A DNA stretch of 25,499 nucleotides, from assembly GCA_038229915.1 (NCBI GenBank), contig JBBRNY010000031.1, forward strand, positions 1 through 25,499, given 5' to 3'. The translations under genes were made by a program, and so were the position numbers. The notes under the pieces were generated by a model that saw only the letters and a list, made by a program, of their open reading frames with translations, had not been told where the DNA came from and made no database searches. Position 1 is the first letter of the stretch, and each line of letters begins with the position of its first letter. This DNA is from JAFDZW01 sp038229915. Lineage in GTDB: Bacteria; Bacteroidota; Ignavibacteria; Palsa-1295. Positions 15,934-23,762 of this stretch are shown piece after piece.

Positions 15934-17622
15934 TTATAGTGGTATCGCGCCAAACTCTTTCATCAATGTCAGTTCAAGTTCACTGCGCTCGATGTCATCG
16001 TCAATTGTGACTGCTGGCGCATCAGCGGTCGGCTGTTTGCTGTTTGACTTTGCTGACGATGTCGTGTCCTTAAATGAGGTCGATAAAACTGCCATCTTTT
16101 TCTCAACTTTTTTCAGTTCGATGCCGAGTGAATTATTACCGAAGAATTCACGCAATTTCGCAATAAACATATCACGATTGCGCGCGAATGTTTCTTCGGT
16201 ATGTTTTTTTGAAACCGTGATCTCAACGATATGCTCGCGCAACAGCGTAAACTCGATATCATCGGCGATCATCCGAAACGGGACACTCGTTGCCGCAACT
16301 GATGCGATAAACCCAGACCATTGATCCGCGATGGCATTAAGATCCCCGGATGCTACGACGGCATTGGTTTTTTCTGCCACAGCAACAACTTTCTTCGGTG
16401 CACTAACACTGACAGGTTTAGCCGGCGAGCTCGGAGCCGAAGTCATACCTGATACTTGTGGCAAGCTATTGGCATTACCTTTTAAGCTTCGAATTTCTTC
16501 GAGCAACGTTTTTACATCGAGCACGCGGTCGAGCAACGTCATTTCGACGAGCATCAGTTCGAGCACCACTCGCGCCGAATGTGCAGTGCGTATGCGTTCG
16601 AGCGCACCGAAACCTATGCGTGTTAAGCGCAAGATATCGCCTTCGTTAAAAGACTGTGCGTCCTTCGTATAACGCTCTTGATGAGACTTCACAACTTCGA
16701 GTAACTGCGGTTTCCCTGTCACGATCACCGTGAGCAAATTTCTCAGATGATCGAGCAAACCGCCTATAAATTCTTCGACATCATAACCGCGATTCACTAC
16801 TTCGAGCGAGAGCGCAAATGCTTTTGATGCGGCATGCTCGTTGATGGCATCGGTGATCTCAAAATAAAAGTTGGCATCGATCAAATTGAGCGCATCACGA
16901 AGGACATCGGCACGAATGGTATTGCCACTAAACGCGACCGCTTGATCGAATACGCTTTGCGCGTCACGCATCGAACCGTCAGCTTTGTTTGCTATGAGTA
17001 TGAGCGAATCGTCATCGGTGGTGATCCCATCGGACTCAGCAATGTGACGGAGCCGAGTTACGATCTCTTCGATCTGCATCCGCCGAAAATCATAGCGCTG
17101 GGTTCGAGAAAGAATCGTAGGAAGTAATTTTTGTGCTTCGGTCGTCGCAAGAATAAATACTAAATGTCGCGGAGGTTCTTCGAGCGTTTTTAGCAACGCA
17201 TTAAATGCCTGAGCCGTAAGCATATGAACCTCGTCAATAATAATAACGCGGTAGCTTCCTTGCAGGGGCGGGTATTTCACGTTTTCGCGAAGATCGCGAA
17301 CATCATCAACGCCGTTGTTCGAGGCACCGTCGATCTCGGCAACATCCATCGAAGACCCATTTGTAATAGCCTTGCAAATATCGCAAGTATTACATGGCTC
17401 ATAGTTATTGGTCGCGGCGTTCGGGCAGTTGATCGCTTTTGCTAAGATTCTCGCGACCGTCGTTTTGCCACAACCGCGCTGACCCGTAAAGAGATATGCA
17501 TGCGCCAAACGGTTCTCGCGAATCGCATTTTTGAGCGTGCGAGTTATATGGTCTTGCCCGACCACTTCATCGAATCGCTGAGGGCGCCATTTCCGGGCGG
17601 TTACTTGATAGTTTTGCTCCAT
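15934..17622 (-). CDS. dnaX: DNA polymerase III subunit gamma/tau
   Basis: AAA+ clamp-loader ATPase of the replicative polymerase. 562 residues. N-terminal Walker A GQRGCGKT (47-54), zinc site cysteines C66, C77, C80 and C83, Walker B ending DEVH (130-133), sensor ATTE, and the arginine finger in LSRTQRYDF (R173). The middle (about 225-370) is clamp-loader domain III, and the low-complexity linker near 385-430 leads to a C-terminal tail rich in Lys and Ser, in the position of the tau-specific part. No convincing programmed-frameshift slippery site was seen in the place where E. coli makes gamma. The small lipoprotein gene follows after 40 bases. Confidence 0.96.
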   Translation of the reverse strand: MEQNYQVTARKWRPQRFDEVVGQDHITRTLKNAIRENRLAHAYLFTGQRGCGKTTVARILAKAINCPNAATNNYEPCNTCDICKAITNGSSMDVAEIDGASNNGVDDVRDLRENVKYPPLQGSYRVIIIDEVHMLTAQAFNALLKTLEEPPRHLVFILATTEAQKLLPTILSRTQRYDFRRMQIEEIVTRLRHIAESDGITTDDDSLILIANKADGSMRDAQSVFDQAVAFSGNTIRADVLRDALNLIDANFYFEITDAINEHAASKAFALSLEVVNRGYDVEEFIGGLLDHLRNLLTVIVTGKPQLLEVVKSHQERYTKDAQSFNEGDILRLTRIGFGALERIRTAHSARVVLELMLVEMTLLDRVLDVKTLLEEIRSLKGNANSLPQVSGMTSAPSSPAKPVSVSAPKKVVAVAEKTNAVVASGDLNAIADQWSGFIASVAATSVPFRMIADDIEFTLLREHIVEITVSKKHTEETFARNRDMFIAKLREFFGNNSLGIELKKVEKKMAVLSTSFKDTTSSAKSNSKQPTADAPAVTIDDDIERSELELTLMKEFGAIPL

Positions 17623-17810
17623 ATTCTTCGGATAACAAAAATAAGAAAGAAATAGTCTGAGCCTAACGAATCGGCTCCCACGTCCATAAAATCAGCGCAC
17701 TACCAGAGCAAGATGGTAATAGGACGTCCAAACGAAACCTTCAATATTAAATTATTGTTTTCCCATATAATAATAAAAAGTTCATTCACATATTTGGGAA
17801 GGGAAATAAT

Positions 17811-18014
17811 ATGAAAGAAGCATTGAAAGACAAGCTGCAATCAGCAATGTCCGAGGGATTTGAACGTGCGCAAGACGATAAGATCGAGCAACTTAACCAA
17901 CTCTCGACCACTGGCAAGAAGATCACCCGCAAAGATTACAATTCTCGCAATCTCGCTGAACTCTATACCGAGTTAGGCTTGGAATATCCGACCGGAAAAC
18001 CGATGGTTGCATAA
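17811..18014 (+). CDS. 67-residue hypothetical protein
   Basis: A small, strongly charged soluble protein (starts MKEALKDKLQ, ends PTGKPMVA). The middle has helix-rich sequence (EGFERAQDDKIEQLNQLS) followed by a short TTGKKITRKDYNSRN stretch and LAELYTELGLEYPTG. I do not recognise it. It is probably real: an AAGGGA ribosome-site-like sequence (17799-17804) sits just before the ATG, a TATAAT hexamer occurs at 17766-17771, and a strong terminator follows the stop by 20 bases, so it forms a self-contained transcription unit on the plus strand between minus-strand genes. The codon choice fits its neighbours. Confidence 0.6.
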   Translation: MKEALKDKLQSAMSEGFERAQDDKIEQLNQLSTTGKKITRKDYNSRNLAELYTELGLEYPTGKPMVA

Positions 18015-18034
18015 TACCTTGCCATAGGAGACTT

Positions 18035-18077
18035 AAAAAAACTGCCATTCTTACGCAAGAATGGCAGTTTTTCTTTT
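18035..18077. terminator. strong bidirectional rho-independent terminator
   Basis: A perfect 12-base-pair stem, ACTGCCATTCTT (18041-18052) with AAGAATGGCAGT (18057-18068), around a 4-base loop ACGC. Seven A precede it and a T-rich run follows, so it can end the 67-residue protein transcript on plus and the fmdB-ended transcript on minus. Confidence 0.92.
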
Positions 18078-18095
18078 ATAACGTTTTGTTTATTG

Positions 18096-18374
18096 TTAAT
18101 CTGCTTTCTTTGTCGGAGCCGGCGTTGGTGATGGCGTCGAAGCAGCTACAGTGCTTGCGGGCTTTGGACTATCTTTGCCACCGGAGGATTTTTTCGAGTA
18201 ATCGGTGACGTACCAACCTTCGCCTTTGTATAAGACTCCCGCTCCGCCAGTGACGATACGTTCGAAAGTTTCTTCACCACACTTGGGGCATTTGGTGGTC
18301 GCTGATTCAGTAATGCGTTGCATCACCTCTTCTTCAAACCCACACGCGCGACATTTATAATCATAGGTTGGCAT
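18096..18374 (-). CDS. FmdB-family zinc ribbon protein
   Basis: A 92-residue regulator-like protein of the FmdB family. MPTYDYKCRACG at the start gives C8 and C11, and KCPKCGEE gives C29 and C32, forming one zinc ribbon. After a short GAGVLYKGEGWYVTDY segment the tail is low-complexity (Ser, Pro, Thr, Ala, Lys). The family is named from a Methylophilus regulator, and its role in most bacteria is not known. It lies at the 3' end of the lipoprotein-yraN-ftsE-ribH-porZ-like run, 57 bases after the PorZ-like gene. Confidence 0.88.
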   Translation of the reverse strand: MPTYDYKCRACGFEEEVMQRITESATTKCPKCGEETFERIVTGGAGVLYKGEGWYVTDYSKKSSGGKDSPKPASTVAASTPSPTPAPTKKAD

Positions 18375-18431
18375 TGTTCATCTCCTTATCATCACTCATA
18401 CGAATATTTCAATACGAGTGTTCCCTTACGA

Positions 18432-20708
18432 TCACTTCCGTACCAACACAAATTTTGTTTGGCCAGAATCCACGGCAGTCGGAGCATCAGCACTCACGAC
18501 ATACACTCCACTCGGCAACAGCATTCCGTTTTCATCACGGGCGTTCCATTGAACACTACCGCCCAGCTGACTGGCATCAATCGTCGAGACAAGTCTGCCC
18601 GCAGGAGTAAACACTTTTAGTGTCGAACCTTGCACCAGTCCGTTGATCGTTACAGATACTGCGCTATTGCCTTGTTGTATGAGTGGGTTCGGAAAGATAG
18701 ATATTTTTTTATAGTCAGCATTTCCCTGCTTGAAGATCGAGCTTGTTCGCGATATTCCTTTTGGAGTTCCAAAATATGCTTCACCAGTTGAATAGTCGAT
18801 CGCAATGGAATTCACCACGTTATTAATCAATGGCGAATTTGCTTTCGTAAAATGCGCGAGCGAATCCGTCCCATCGGCAGAGACAACAAACACCCCATCC
18901 TCGGTACCAACCCACTTATTGCCGATGCCATCGACCGTCATTGAGTGGACGATCTGCTGATCGAGAAACGGAAGTTTACGAGTTCGAAATTGCAACGCTC
19001 CGGTATTAAAATCGTGCGAATGGCTGACGATCTCAACACCAACACTTGTGCCGCACCAAAGCCCATTGTCCTGATCGACCAACATTGCATCGACACCCTG
19101 TGTCGCAAGGAAACGTCCCGTACCACCAGCAAGTGGGTACGTCGAGCCATCGGGCAGATAGGCGATCACTCCATACGGAGAAGGCTGTTCTTTGTTGATC
19201 GTACCTGCGTAATAATAATTATCGAGATCTTGTGCGACCACACCAAACGGACGAAATGGGTTATCAGGCGGATTGAGTTGTAACCCAGTAAATGTTTTTG
19301 CATCTGATGTTTTGGCAATGCCTTTGCCGTCGAATGCCCATACCGATACAATAAAATTTCCTTTATTATCGAGTTGCCCTGCGCCGCTGACGATAAATTC
19401 TCCGCCATCAACACTCGATATTCCTTCGGATACTCCGAAGCGAGTAACTTTGAATGGAGACAATGATACACTATATACACCACCACCAAAACTACTGAGC
19501 CACAACAGTGATCGAACGGTATCATAATATACTTTTGTATATCCTGCGTCGGGTAGTTGAATACCTCTACCGCGATATGGTGACCAGACACTCTTATTAG
19601 GATCGAAACCCGTCATTCCCTCTGAGCCATAGACTGCGAACAGGGTGCCAAGCTTTTGTGCAAAATGAAGATCGTTAATATCATTGGTCAGTGGTCCATC
19701 CGGAGCGAAACCGTTTGTCGGAGTCAGTGCGGATTCGATCGTGATGCCGCCTGCCGAGAATCCCGTTATTCTGGAATGATCGTTAGCAATAGCAAATGAT
19801 GTGACAGTGTTCTGTGAAGATGTTTTACTAAGCTGCTCGTAACGAAAGTTTACTAAGTCGGCTGTTACGACGAGGCGATTTCCGCCACGACTATCAAGGA
19901 TATAAAGCGAGTCATTTTTGACAAGCATCTTGACAACGGAGATCGAATCGCTCAGTGGTACCGGGCGGAGGCTATCGCCGGAGCGTACGAACAATCCTTG
20001 TAAACTACCAACAATAATTTGCGATCTGAATGCAGCCACTGCGTGAAGATCGATCTTCGAAGGAGCATTGATCGTGTGCCACGAAAATGGTGCCGATAGC
20101 GCCGGAGAATTTCTTGGTGCAAATGCTAATGACGAGTTGAGCACCGTAAAGATGGTATCGGAAAACAATGCACAATCAAACACCGTGTCCTGATCGATAT
20201 GAGAGCCAAATCTTGTAACGGTTTCGGCAAAAAATCCGTGCGTAGCATTATAAATACTCAAACCAAAACCGGTCGCGATGTAGAGTTCGCTGTCACTGAC
20301 AAGAATTTTATTGATCTGCTTCTGAGTAAACTGCGAACTCAGTGAAATATCAACGACATTTTCGACTGTGCCACTCGATGGATGATAAATATCAATACCA
20401 CCGGTGCTATTGCCGATATAGAGTGTATTGTCGTTGCCCAGTGCGATCGCGGTTATTTCATTGGTATTTAATCCTTCAGAGTTTCTTAGCGCCTGCACCT
20501 TTGCGCCCGTTGCTTGATTCATCGGCACACGATAAACGCCACCTTGTGTAGCAACCCAAACGATCTGAGAGTCAGCAGTAACAGCGATATCCGAGATATT
20601 CGTCATCGCGGTATAGGTCCGCCACTGACCGGGCTTTAGTGGCTGTGCGAAACTATTGATCGCCAAAGCAAGAACGAGAAGCGGAACAAACAACAATATT
20701 TTTATCAT
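18432..20708 (-). CDS. PorZ-like T9SS protein with beta-propellers and C-terminal sorting domain
   Basis: A 758-residue exported protein. The signal peptide covers residues 1-21 (INSFAQ at its end). After GQWRTYTAM comes a chain of propeller-like repeats (for example IVWVATQGGVYRV, LYIGNSTGGIDIYHP, LYIATGFGLSIYN, LWLSSFGGGVYSVSL, NKWVGTEDGVFVVS), consistent with two seven-blade propellers. The last 90 residues form a T9SS sorting domain (ISIFPNPL, LKVFTPAGRLVSTI, LPSGVYVVSA, KFVLVRK). In Porphyromonas, PorZ is a T9SS surface component with just this layout and helps deliver anionic LPS to cargo; assignment here rests on architecture and N-terminal similarity. A two-component-type propeller protein is the alternative. 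Confidence 0.75.
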   Translation of the reverse strand: MIKILLFVPLLVLALAINSFAQPLKPGQWRTYTAMTNISDIAVTADSQIVWVATQGGVYRVPMNQATGAKVQALRNSEGLNTNEITAIALGNDNTLYIGNSTGGIDIYHPSSGTVENVVDISLSSQFTQKQINKILVSDSELYIATGFGLSIYNATHGFFAETVTRFGSHIDQDTVFDCALFSDTIFTVLNSSLAFAPRNSPALSAPFSWHTINAPSKIDLHAVAAFRSQIIVGSLQGLFVRSGDSLRPVPLSDSISVVKMLVKNDSLYILDSRGGNRLVVTADLVNFRYEQLSKTSSQNTVTSFAIANDHSRITGFSAGGITIESALTPTNGFAPDGPLTNDINDLHFAQKLGTLFAVYGSEGMTGFDPNKSVWSPYRGRGIQLPDAGYTKVYYDTVRSLLWLSSFGGGVYSVSLSPFKVTRFGVSEGISSVDGGEFIVSGAGQLDNKGNFIVSVWAFDGKGIAKTSDAKTFTGLQLNPPDNPFRPFGVVAQDLDNYYYAGTINKEQPSPYGVIAYLPDGSTYPLAGGTGRFLATQGVDAMLVDQDNGLWCGTSVGVEIVSHSHDFNTGALQFRTRKLPFLDQQIVHSMTVDGIGNKWVGTEDGVFVVSADGTDSLAHFTKANSPLINNVVNSIAIDYSTGEAYFGTPKGISRTSSIFKQGNADYKKISIFPNPLIQQGNSAVSVTINGLVQGSTLKVFTPAGRLVSTIDASQLGGSVQWNARDENGMLLPSGVYVVSADAPTAVDSGQTKFVLVRK

Positions 20709-20733
20709 ACGAACGACGACCTTTTATAAAATT

Positions 20734-21204
20734 TTACGATAATTGTCGTTTCAGATTCGCCATTTCGATCGCTGCTAATGCCGCTTCGACGCCTTTATTT
20801 TCGTTATTTGCCGAACTCCGAGCAACGGCTTGTTCATCGGTATACGTCGAGAGGACTCCGCAAGCGATAGGCATCGCATATTTTAGTGACACGGTTTGGA
20901 TGCCACGCATTGCCGCTTCAGAGATATAATCGAAATGCTTTGTCTCGCCTTCGATCACCGCACCGAGAGCGATCAGTACATCAAAATATTTATTACAAGC
21001 AAGCCACTCAAGCGCAAGTGGTATTTCGAATGCACCGGGTACTTCTACAACCATCACATCACTCTCGCTCGCTCCGCGCTCATCAAGTGCGCCCAATGCA
21101 CCGAGCAGCAAGCCACGAGTGATCTCTTCGTTGAATCGGCTGACAACGATGCCGATCTTCAGACCGGTCGCGGTCGCTTTTGCTGTTATGGTTTTAGGTA
21201 TCAT
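20734..21204 (-). CDS. ribH: 6,7-dimethyl-8-ribityllumazine synthase
   Basis: Makes lumazine from the pyrimidine and dihydroxybutanone phosphate in riboflavin synthesis. 156 residues. Signatures: IVVSRFNEEIT (19-29), EVPGAFEIPLAL (54-65), GAVIEGETKHFDYI with the catalytic H90, and the closing GVLSTYTDEQAVAR and NKGVEAALAAIEMANL. The usual Arg in the GAVIRG motif is Glu here; I do not know whether that is common in this lineage. No other riboflavin gene is in the window. It follows the ftsE-like gene by 98 bases and precedes the PorZ-like gene by 25. Confidence 0.94.
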   Translation of the reverse strand: MIPKTITAKATATGLKIGIVVSRFNEEITRGLLLGALGALDERGASESDVMVVEVPGAFEIPLALEWLACNKYFDVLIALGAVIEGETKHFDYISEAAMRGIQTVSLKYAMPIACGVLSTYTDEQAVARSSANNENKGVEAALAAIEMANLKRQLS

Positions 21205-21302
21205 AATTGTGAGCTAATAACATCTGAATACGAACGAGAGTCTCATAAAGATTCGGGTAAAAATAGTACCCTGCCTCGATCAGAGATACCCCGGAAAGCT
21301 TC

Positions 21303-21974
21303 TTACCGTGCCCTGACGATCATCCCATTTCTCATCGAAAGATATCTTGTCTCTAACGGCAAGCCGTCGATCGGGGCGGTTAAGGTGGTTGCAAAAAAGA
21401 TCGTCATCCCGCGGAGATGCTCCGAAGCGAAGATCGAGAGTATTTGTTTAGCAGTGACAATGTCAAGTTGCGAAGTCGGATTATCGACGATCAAGAGCAT
21501 CGGTTCGTTGACGATCGCTCGGGCAATGGCGGTGCGTTGTTTTTCGCCGAGCGAAAGTGCTTTCGGAAAGTGGTCTCGCTGTGCTAGAATACCCACACGA
21601 TCCAATACTTCCGAGACCAACAAGTCGATCTTTTTTCGTTTGAAGTCGCTTTGTATTTCTAATGCAAAACTCACATTTTCGAAAACGGTTTTTTCTTCGA
21701 GCAATCGAAAGTCCTGGAACACACAACCGATGGTGCGCCGATAGGCCGCAACATTGCTCTGACTGATCTTGGTGAGTTCGAAATCACCGACGGTGATCGA
21801 ACCAGTTGCGGTTTTGAGCTCGCCATCAAGTAGTTTTAAGATCGTGGATTTGCCCGAGCCGGTTGGTGACGAAAGCACCGTAAAGTCGCCTTTGTTAACC
21901 GCAAAAGAAACATCGTGCACCGAGAATGCTTCCGAGCCTTTGTATTGAAAACTGACGTTGCTGAATCGAATCAT
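21303..21974 (-). CDS. FtsE-like ABC ATPase with degenerate catalytic motifs
   Basis: A 223-residue single ABC domain resembling the cell-division ATPase FtsE, which in other bacteria pairs with FtsX to control peptidoglycan hydrolases. Overall build, the ATGSITVGDFELTKI and RRTIGCVFQDFRLL (Q87) segments and length match FtsE. Several key positions differ: Walker A begins with S36 instead of Gly (SPTGSGKS, 36-43), the signature is LSLGEKQR instead of LSGGE/QQR (140-147), the catalytic Walker B glutamate is N165 (LIVDNPT) and the H-loop histidine is T197 (FFATTLT). ATP binding may remain, but hydrolysis by the normal mechanism looks unlikely. No FtsX gene is in the window. It follows yraN by 10 bases. 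LolD-like transporters are another possible relative. Confidence 0.75.
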   Translation of the reverse strand: MIRFSNVSFQYKGSEAFSVHDVSFAVNKGDFTVLSSPTGSGKSTILKLLDGELKTATGSITVGDFELTKISQSNVAAYRRTIGCVFQDFRLLEEKTVFENVSFALEIQSDFKRKKIDLLVSEVLDRVGILAQRDHFPKALSLGEKQRTAIARAIVNEPMLLIVDNPTSQLDIVTAKQILSIFASEHLRGMTIFFATTLTAPIDGLPLETRYLSMRNGMIVRAR

Positions 21975-21984
21975 TCTCTGCGCC

Positions 21985-22365
21985 TTAGTAAAATGCCGTT
22001 TTAATATGCCGAACTTCCGGTGCCGAGCCGATCAGATCGACGGCCACAACATCAAAGCGGCACGCTTGATCGGTGATCTTATTAATGTGGTAATATCCTT
22101 CTGCCACACGCTTGATCTGGCGTTGCTTGCGAGTATCAACCGAGCTTTCGGGCGTACCACGATTATAATTGCGTCGCGATTTAACTTCGACAAAAACTAA
22201 CTGCTCGCCATCGATCGCGATAATATCGATCTCCCCGACTCTGCCATAGGTAAAATTTCTTTTGACGATCTTATATCCAAGATCTATCAAATAACGGCAA
22301 GCTTCGTCCTCGCCGAGGTGTCCTTGCTCTTTGGCTTCTGCTTGTATTGGTCGAAGATCACCCAT
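21985..22365 (-). CDS. YraN/UPF0102-family nuclease-like protein
   Basis: A 126-residue protein of the UPF0102 (YraN) family, which has a restriction-endonuclease-like fold. Key motifs are GHLGEDEACRYLIDLGYKIV (about 15-34), RNFTYGRVGEIDIIA with the E-x-D pair, and VFVEVKSRR with the E-x-K pair, the expected active-site layout. Biological role is not established; a Holliday-junction or DNA-repair-type role has been suggested for relatives by fold. The gene lies 9 bases behind a lipoprotein gene and 10 bases ahead of the ftsE-like gene, so it is part of one transcript. Confidence 0.9.
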   Translation of the reverse strand: MGDLRPIQAEAKEQGHLGEDEACRYLIDLGYKIVKRNFTYGRVGEIDIIAIDGEQLVFVEVKSRRNYNRGTPESSVDTRKQRQIKRVAEGYYHINKITDQACRFDVVAVDLIGSAPEVRHIKTAFY

Positions 22366-22374
22366 AAAATATTC

Positions 22375-23607
22375 TTAAAAATATGGCAGTGTTATTTGCG
22401 ATGGCGGTGTGGGTTGGAAACTTACGGAGATATTTAAATAATTTCCAGCTCGGATATATCCACCACCGGTACTATCGGCACTAATCAATATTCTCGCTCT
22501 GCCACCACCAGGAAGCAAAGCATAGACCTGTGCTCCGGTTGTAGGTGACGTTGGCAACGAGACAGAAGTGGCTTGTTGCAATTCTGCATCAGTAAATGGT
22601 CTCGAAAAATATCCGGCATCAAGAATCGCCACAGCATCGACTTGCGAAGAAAATGTGGTGCCGTTAAGCGCCGCGAAAGAAACCGTTGTGCCATCATACA
22701 ATATTTTGAACATTGCACTGATACTCGACGGATCGTATGCGGACATAATATACCCTGTCCCGATCTGACCGATGAATACGCCTGTATCTATTTTGAATTG
22801 GGTTGCATTTTGGATAGCCCCAAGTCTTTCCGCACCACTCCAGCTGATCCCAACCGAATCAGTACTTTCAACGCTATCTTTTCGAATAGCTTTAACCCAA
22901 AATTTGTATGGCTTTTCAGAAGGTATCGTCGGCTCCCCGGGCACCGTAACAGAAGAGGTGACCAACCCTGTCCCAATTCCAGATTGCACAGTCATCAGCG
23001 TTATTAATTTTAGGCTAAAGGAATTTGTCGTGTCAACGTAACGAATAATATATCCGAGAAAACCTGTATTGGCTTCATCGGGACTTCTCTTCCAAAAAAG
23101 ATTTACAGTGTTTGCTCCTGGTCCACTCGATGCATATACCGCAGACGGTGCGGCAACAGGCTTTGGATCATTATCAAAAGAGACAAATTGAGAAAATTGG
23201 GATAGCACGACTGAATCCGGTTTCAACGCATCCGGAAATCTTTCGCCCCAAGCACGTGCTGTGTAGCGCCCCGGTGGGATATTGTGAAACGTATAAACCG
23301 TATCACCTCTACCGGTATGAACAGAGTCTATCTCTGCACCAATGATCGAATCTTCTTCGGTCAGGGTGGCGCCGCCATAAGAAACAAACAACTGTACAAA
23401 GTAGCCTTTGAAGTTTTGCTGGGTATCACTTGGCGAGCGGTTCCAACGGATCTCGAGATCGGTCGTGTTAGTGATCGACTTATAATAGACGCCACCCGGT
23501 GGGTAGATCAATCGCGGCTTAATATCGGGCGCGTCGATATTGTCACTGAGACAACCCCCAATGGTTGCGCCAAAAGCGATCAACAAAACAATAAGAATAG
23601 CTTTCAT
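22375..23607 (-). CDS. lipoprotein with fibronectin type III-like domains
   Basis: A 410-residue lipoprotein of unknown function. The signal peptide ends in a lipobox IGG|C with the lipidated cysteine at 19. Two fibronectin type III-like modules follow (about 40-145, with LEIRWNRSPSD and YTARAWGERF, and about 155-255, with VNLFWKRSPDEANTGFLGYI and YKFWVKAIRKDS), then a beta-rich C-terminal domain of about 150 residues ending with a GGGRARILISADS-containing strand set and NISVSFQPTPP. Its C-terminal end resembles that of the neighbouring lipoprotein (see findings). It starts the minus-strand run to fmdB; its promoter must lie in the 90 bases before the upstream terminator. Confidence 0.75.
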   Translation of the reverse strand: MKAILIVLLIAFGATIGGCLSDNIDAPDIKPRLIYPPGGVYYKSITNTTDLEIRWNRSPSDTQQNFKGYFVQLFVSYGGATLTEEDSIIGAEIDSVHTGRGDTVYTFHNIPPGRYTARAWGERFPDALKPDSVVLSQFSQFVSFDNDPKPVAAPSAVYASSGPGANTVNLFWKRSPDEANTGFLGYIIRYVDTTNSFSLKLITLMTVQSGIGTGLVTSSVTVPGEPTIPSEKPYKFWVKAIRKDSVESTDSVGISWSGAERLGAIQNATQFKIDTGVFIGQIGTGYIMSAYDPSSISAMFKILYDGTTVSFAALNGTTFSSQVDAVAILDAGYFSRPFTDAELQQATSVSLPTSPTTGAQVYALLPGGGRARILISADSTGGGYIRAGNYLNISVSFQPTPPSQITLPYF

Positions 23608-23698
23608 TACTCTTTACAATGCGAAATAGCGAAGCACTGTTCCGTTTGTTTTAGGGAAAAATGAATGGCGAAGAATTTCGAGATTGAAAAAGGCACAT

Positions 23699-23741
23699 AA
23701 AAAAACAGGTACAGAGTGTTGAGCTCCGTACCTGTTTTTTT
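23699..23741. terminator. rho-independent terminator
   Basis: ACAGGTAC (23705-23712) pairs with GTACCTGT (23728-23735), with a further GAG/CTC pairing inside. Seven A lie on the left and seven T on the right. It ends the second lipoprotein gene on the minus strand and could work on the plus strand too. It isolates that gene from the downstream lipoprotein operon. Confidence 0.9.
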
Positions 23742-23762
23742 GAGTAAAACTCTACAGGTTGA

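Noticed and set aside
15934..17622. Programmed frameshift in dnaX
   Set aside because: A-rich runs occur only near the end of the gene and not in the position or context of the E. coli slippery site.
17623..17810. SRP RNA (ffs/scr) upstream of dnaX
   Set aside because: The conserved GGAAGCAGCC-type loop core is absent on both strands.
21205..21302. FMN riboswitch before ribH
   Set aside because: The gap is only 98 bases and shows no RFN-like conserved blocks; just a weak GGGTA/TACCC hairpin at 21255-21271.
20896..21744. 282-codon plus-strand frame opposite ribH and the ftsE-like gene
   Set aside because: It is antisense to two recognised genes, lacks domain-like sequence and spans the gap between them; the minus-strand genes explain the region.
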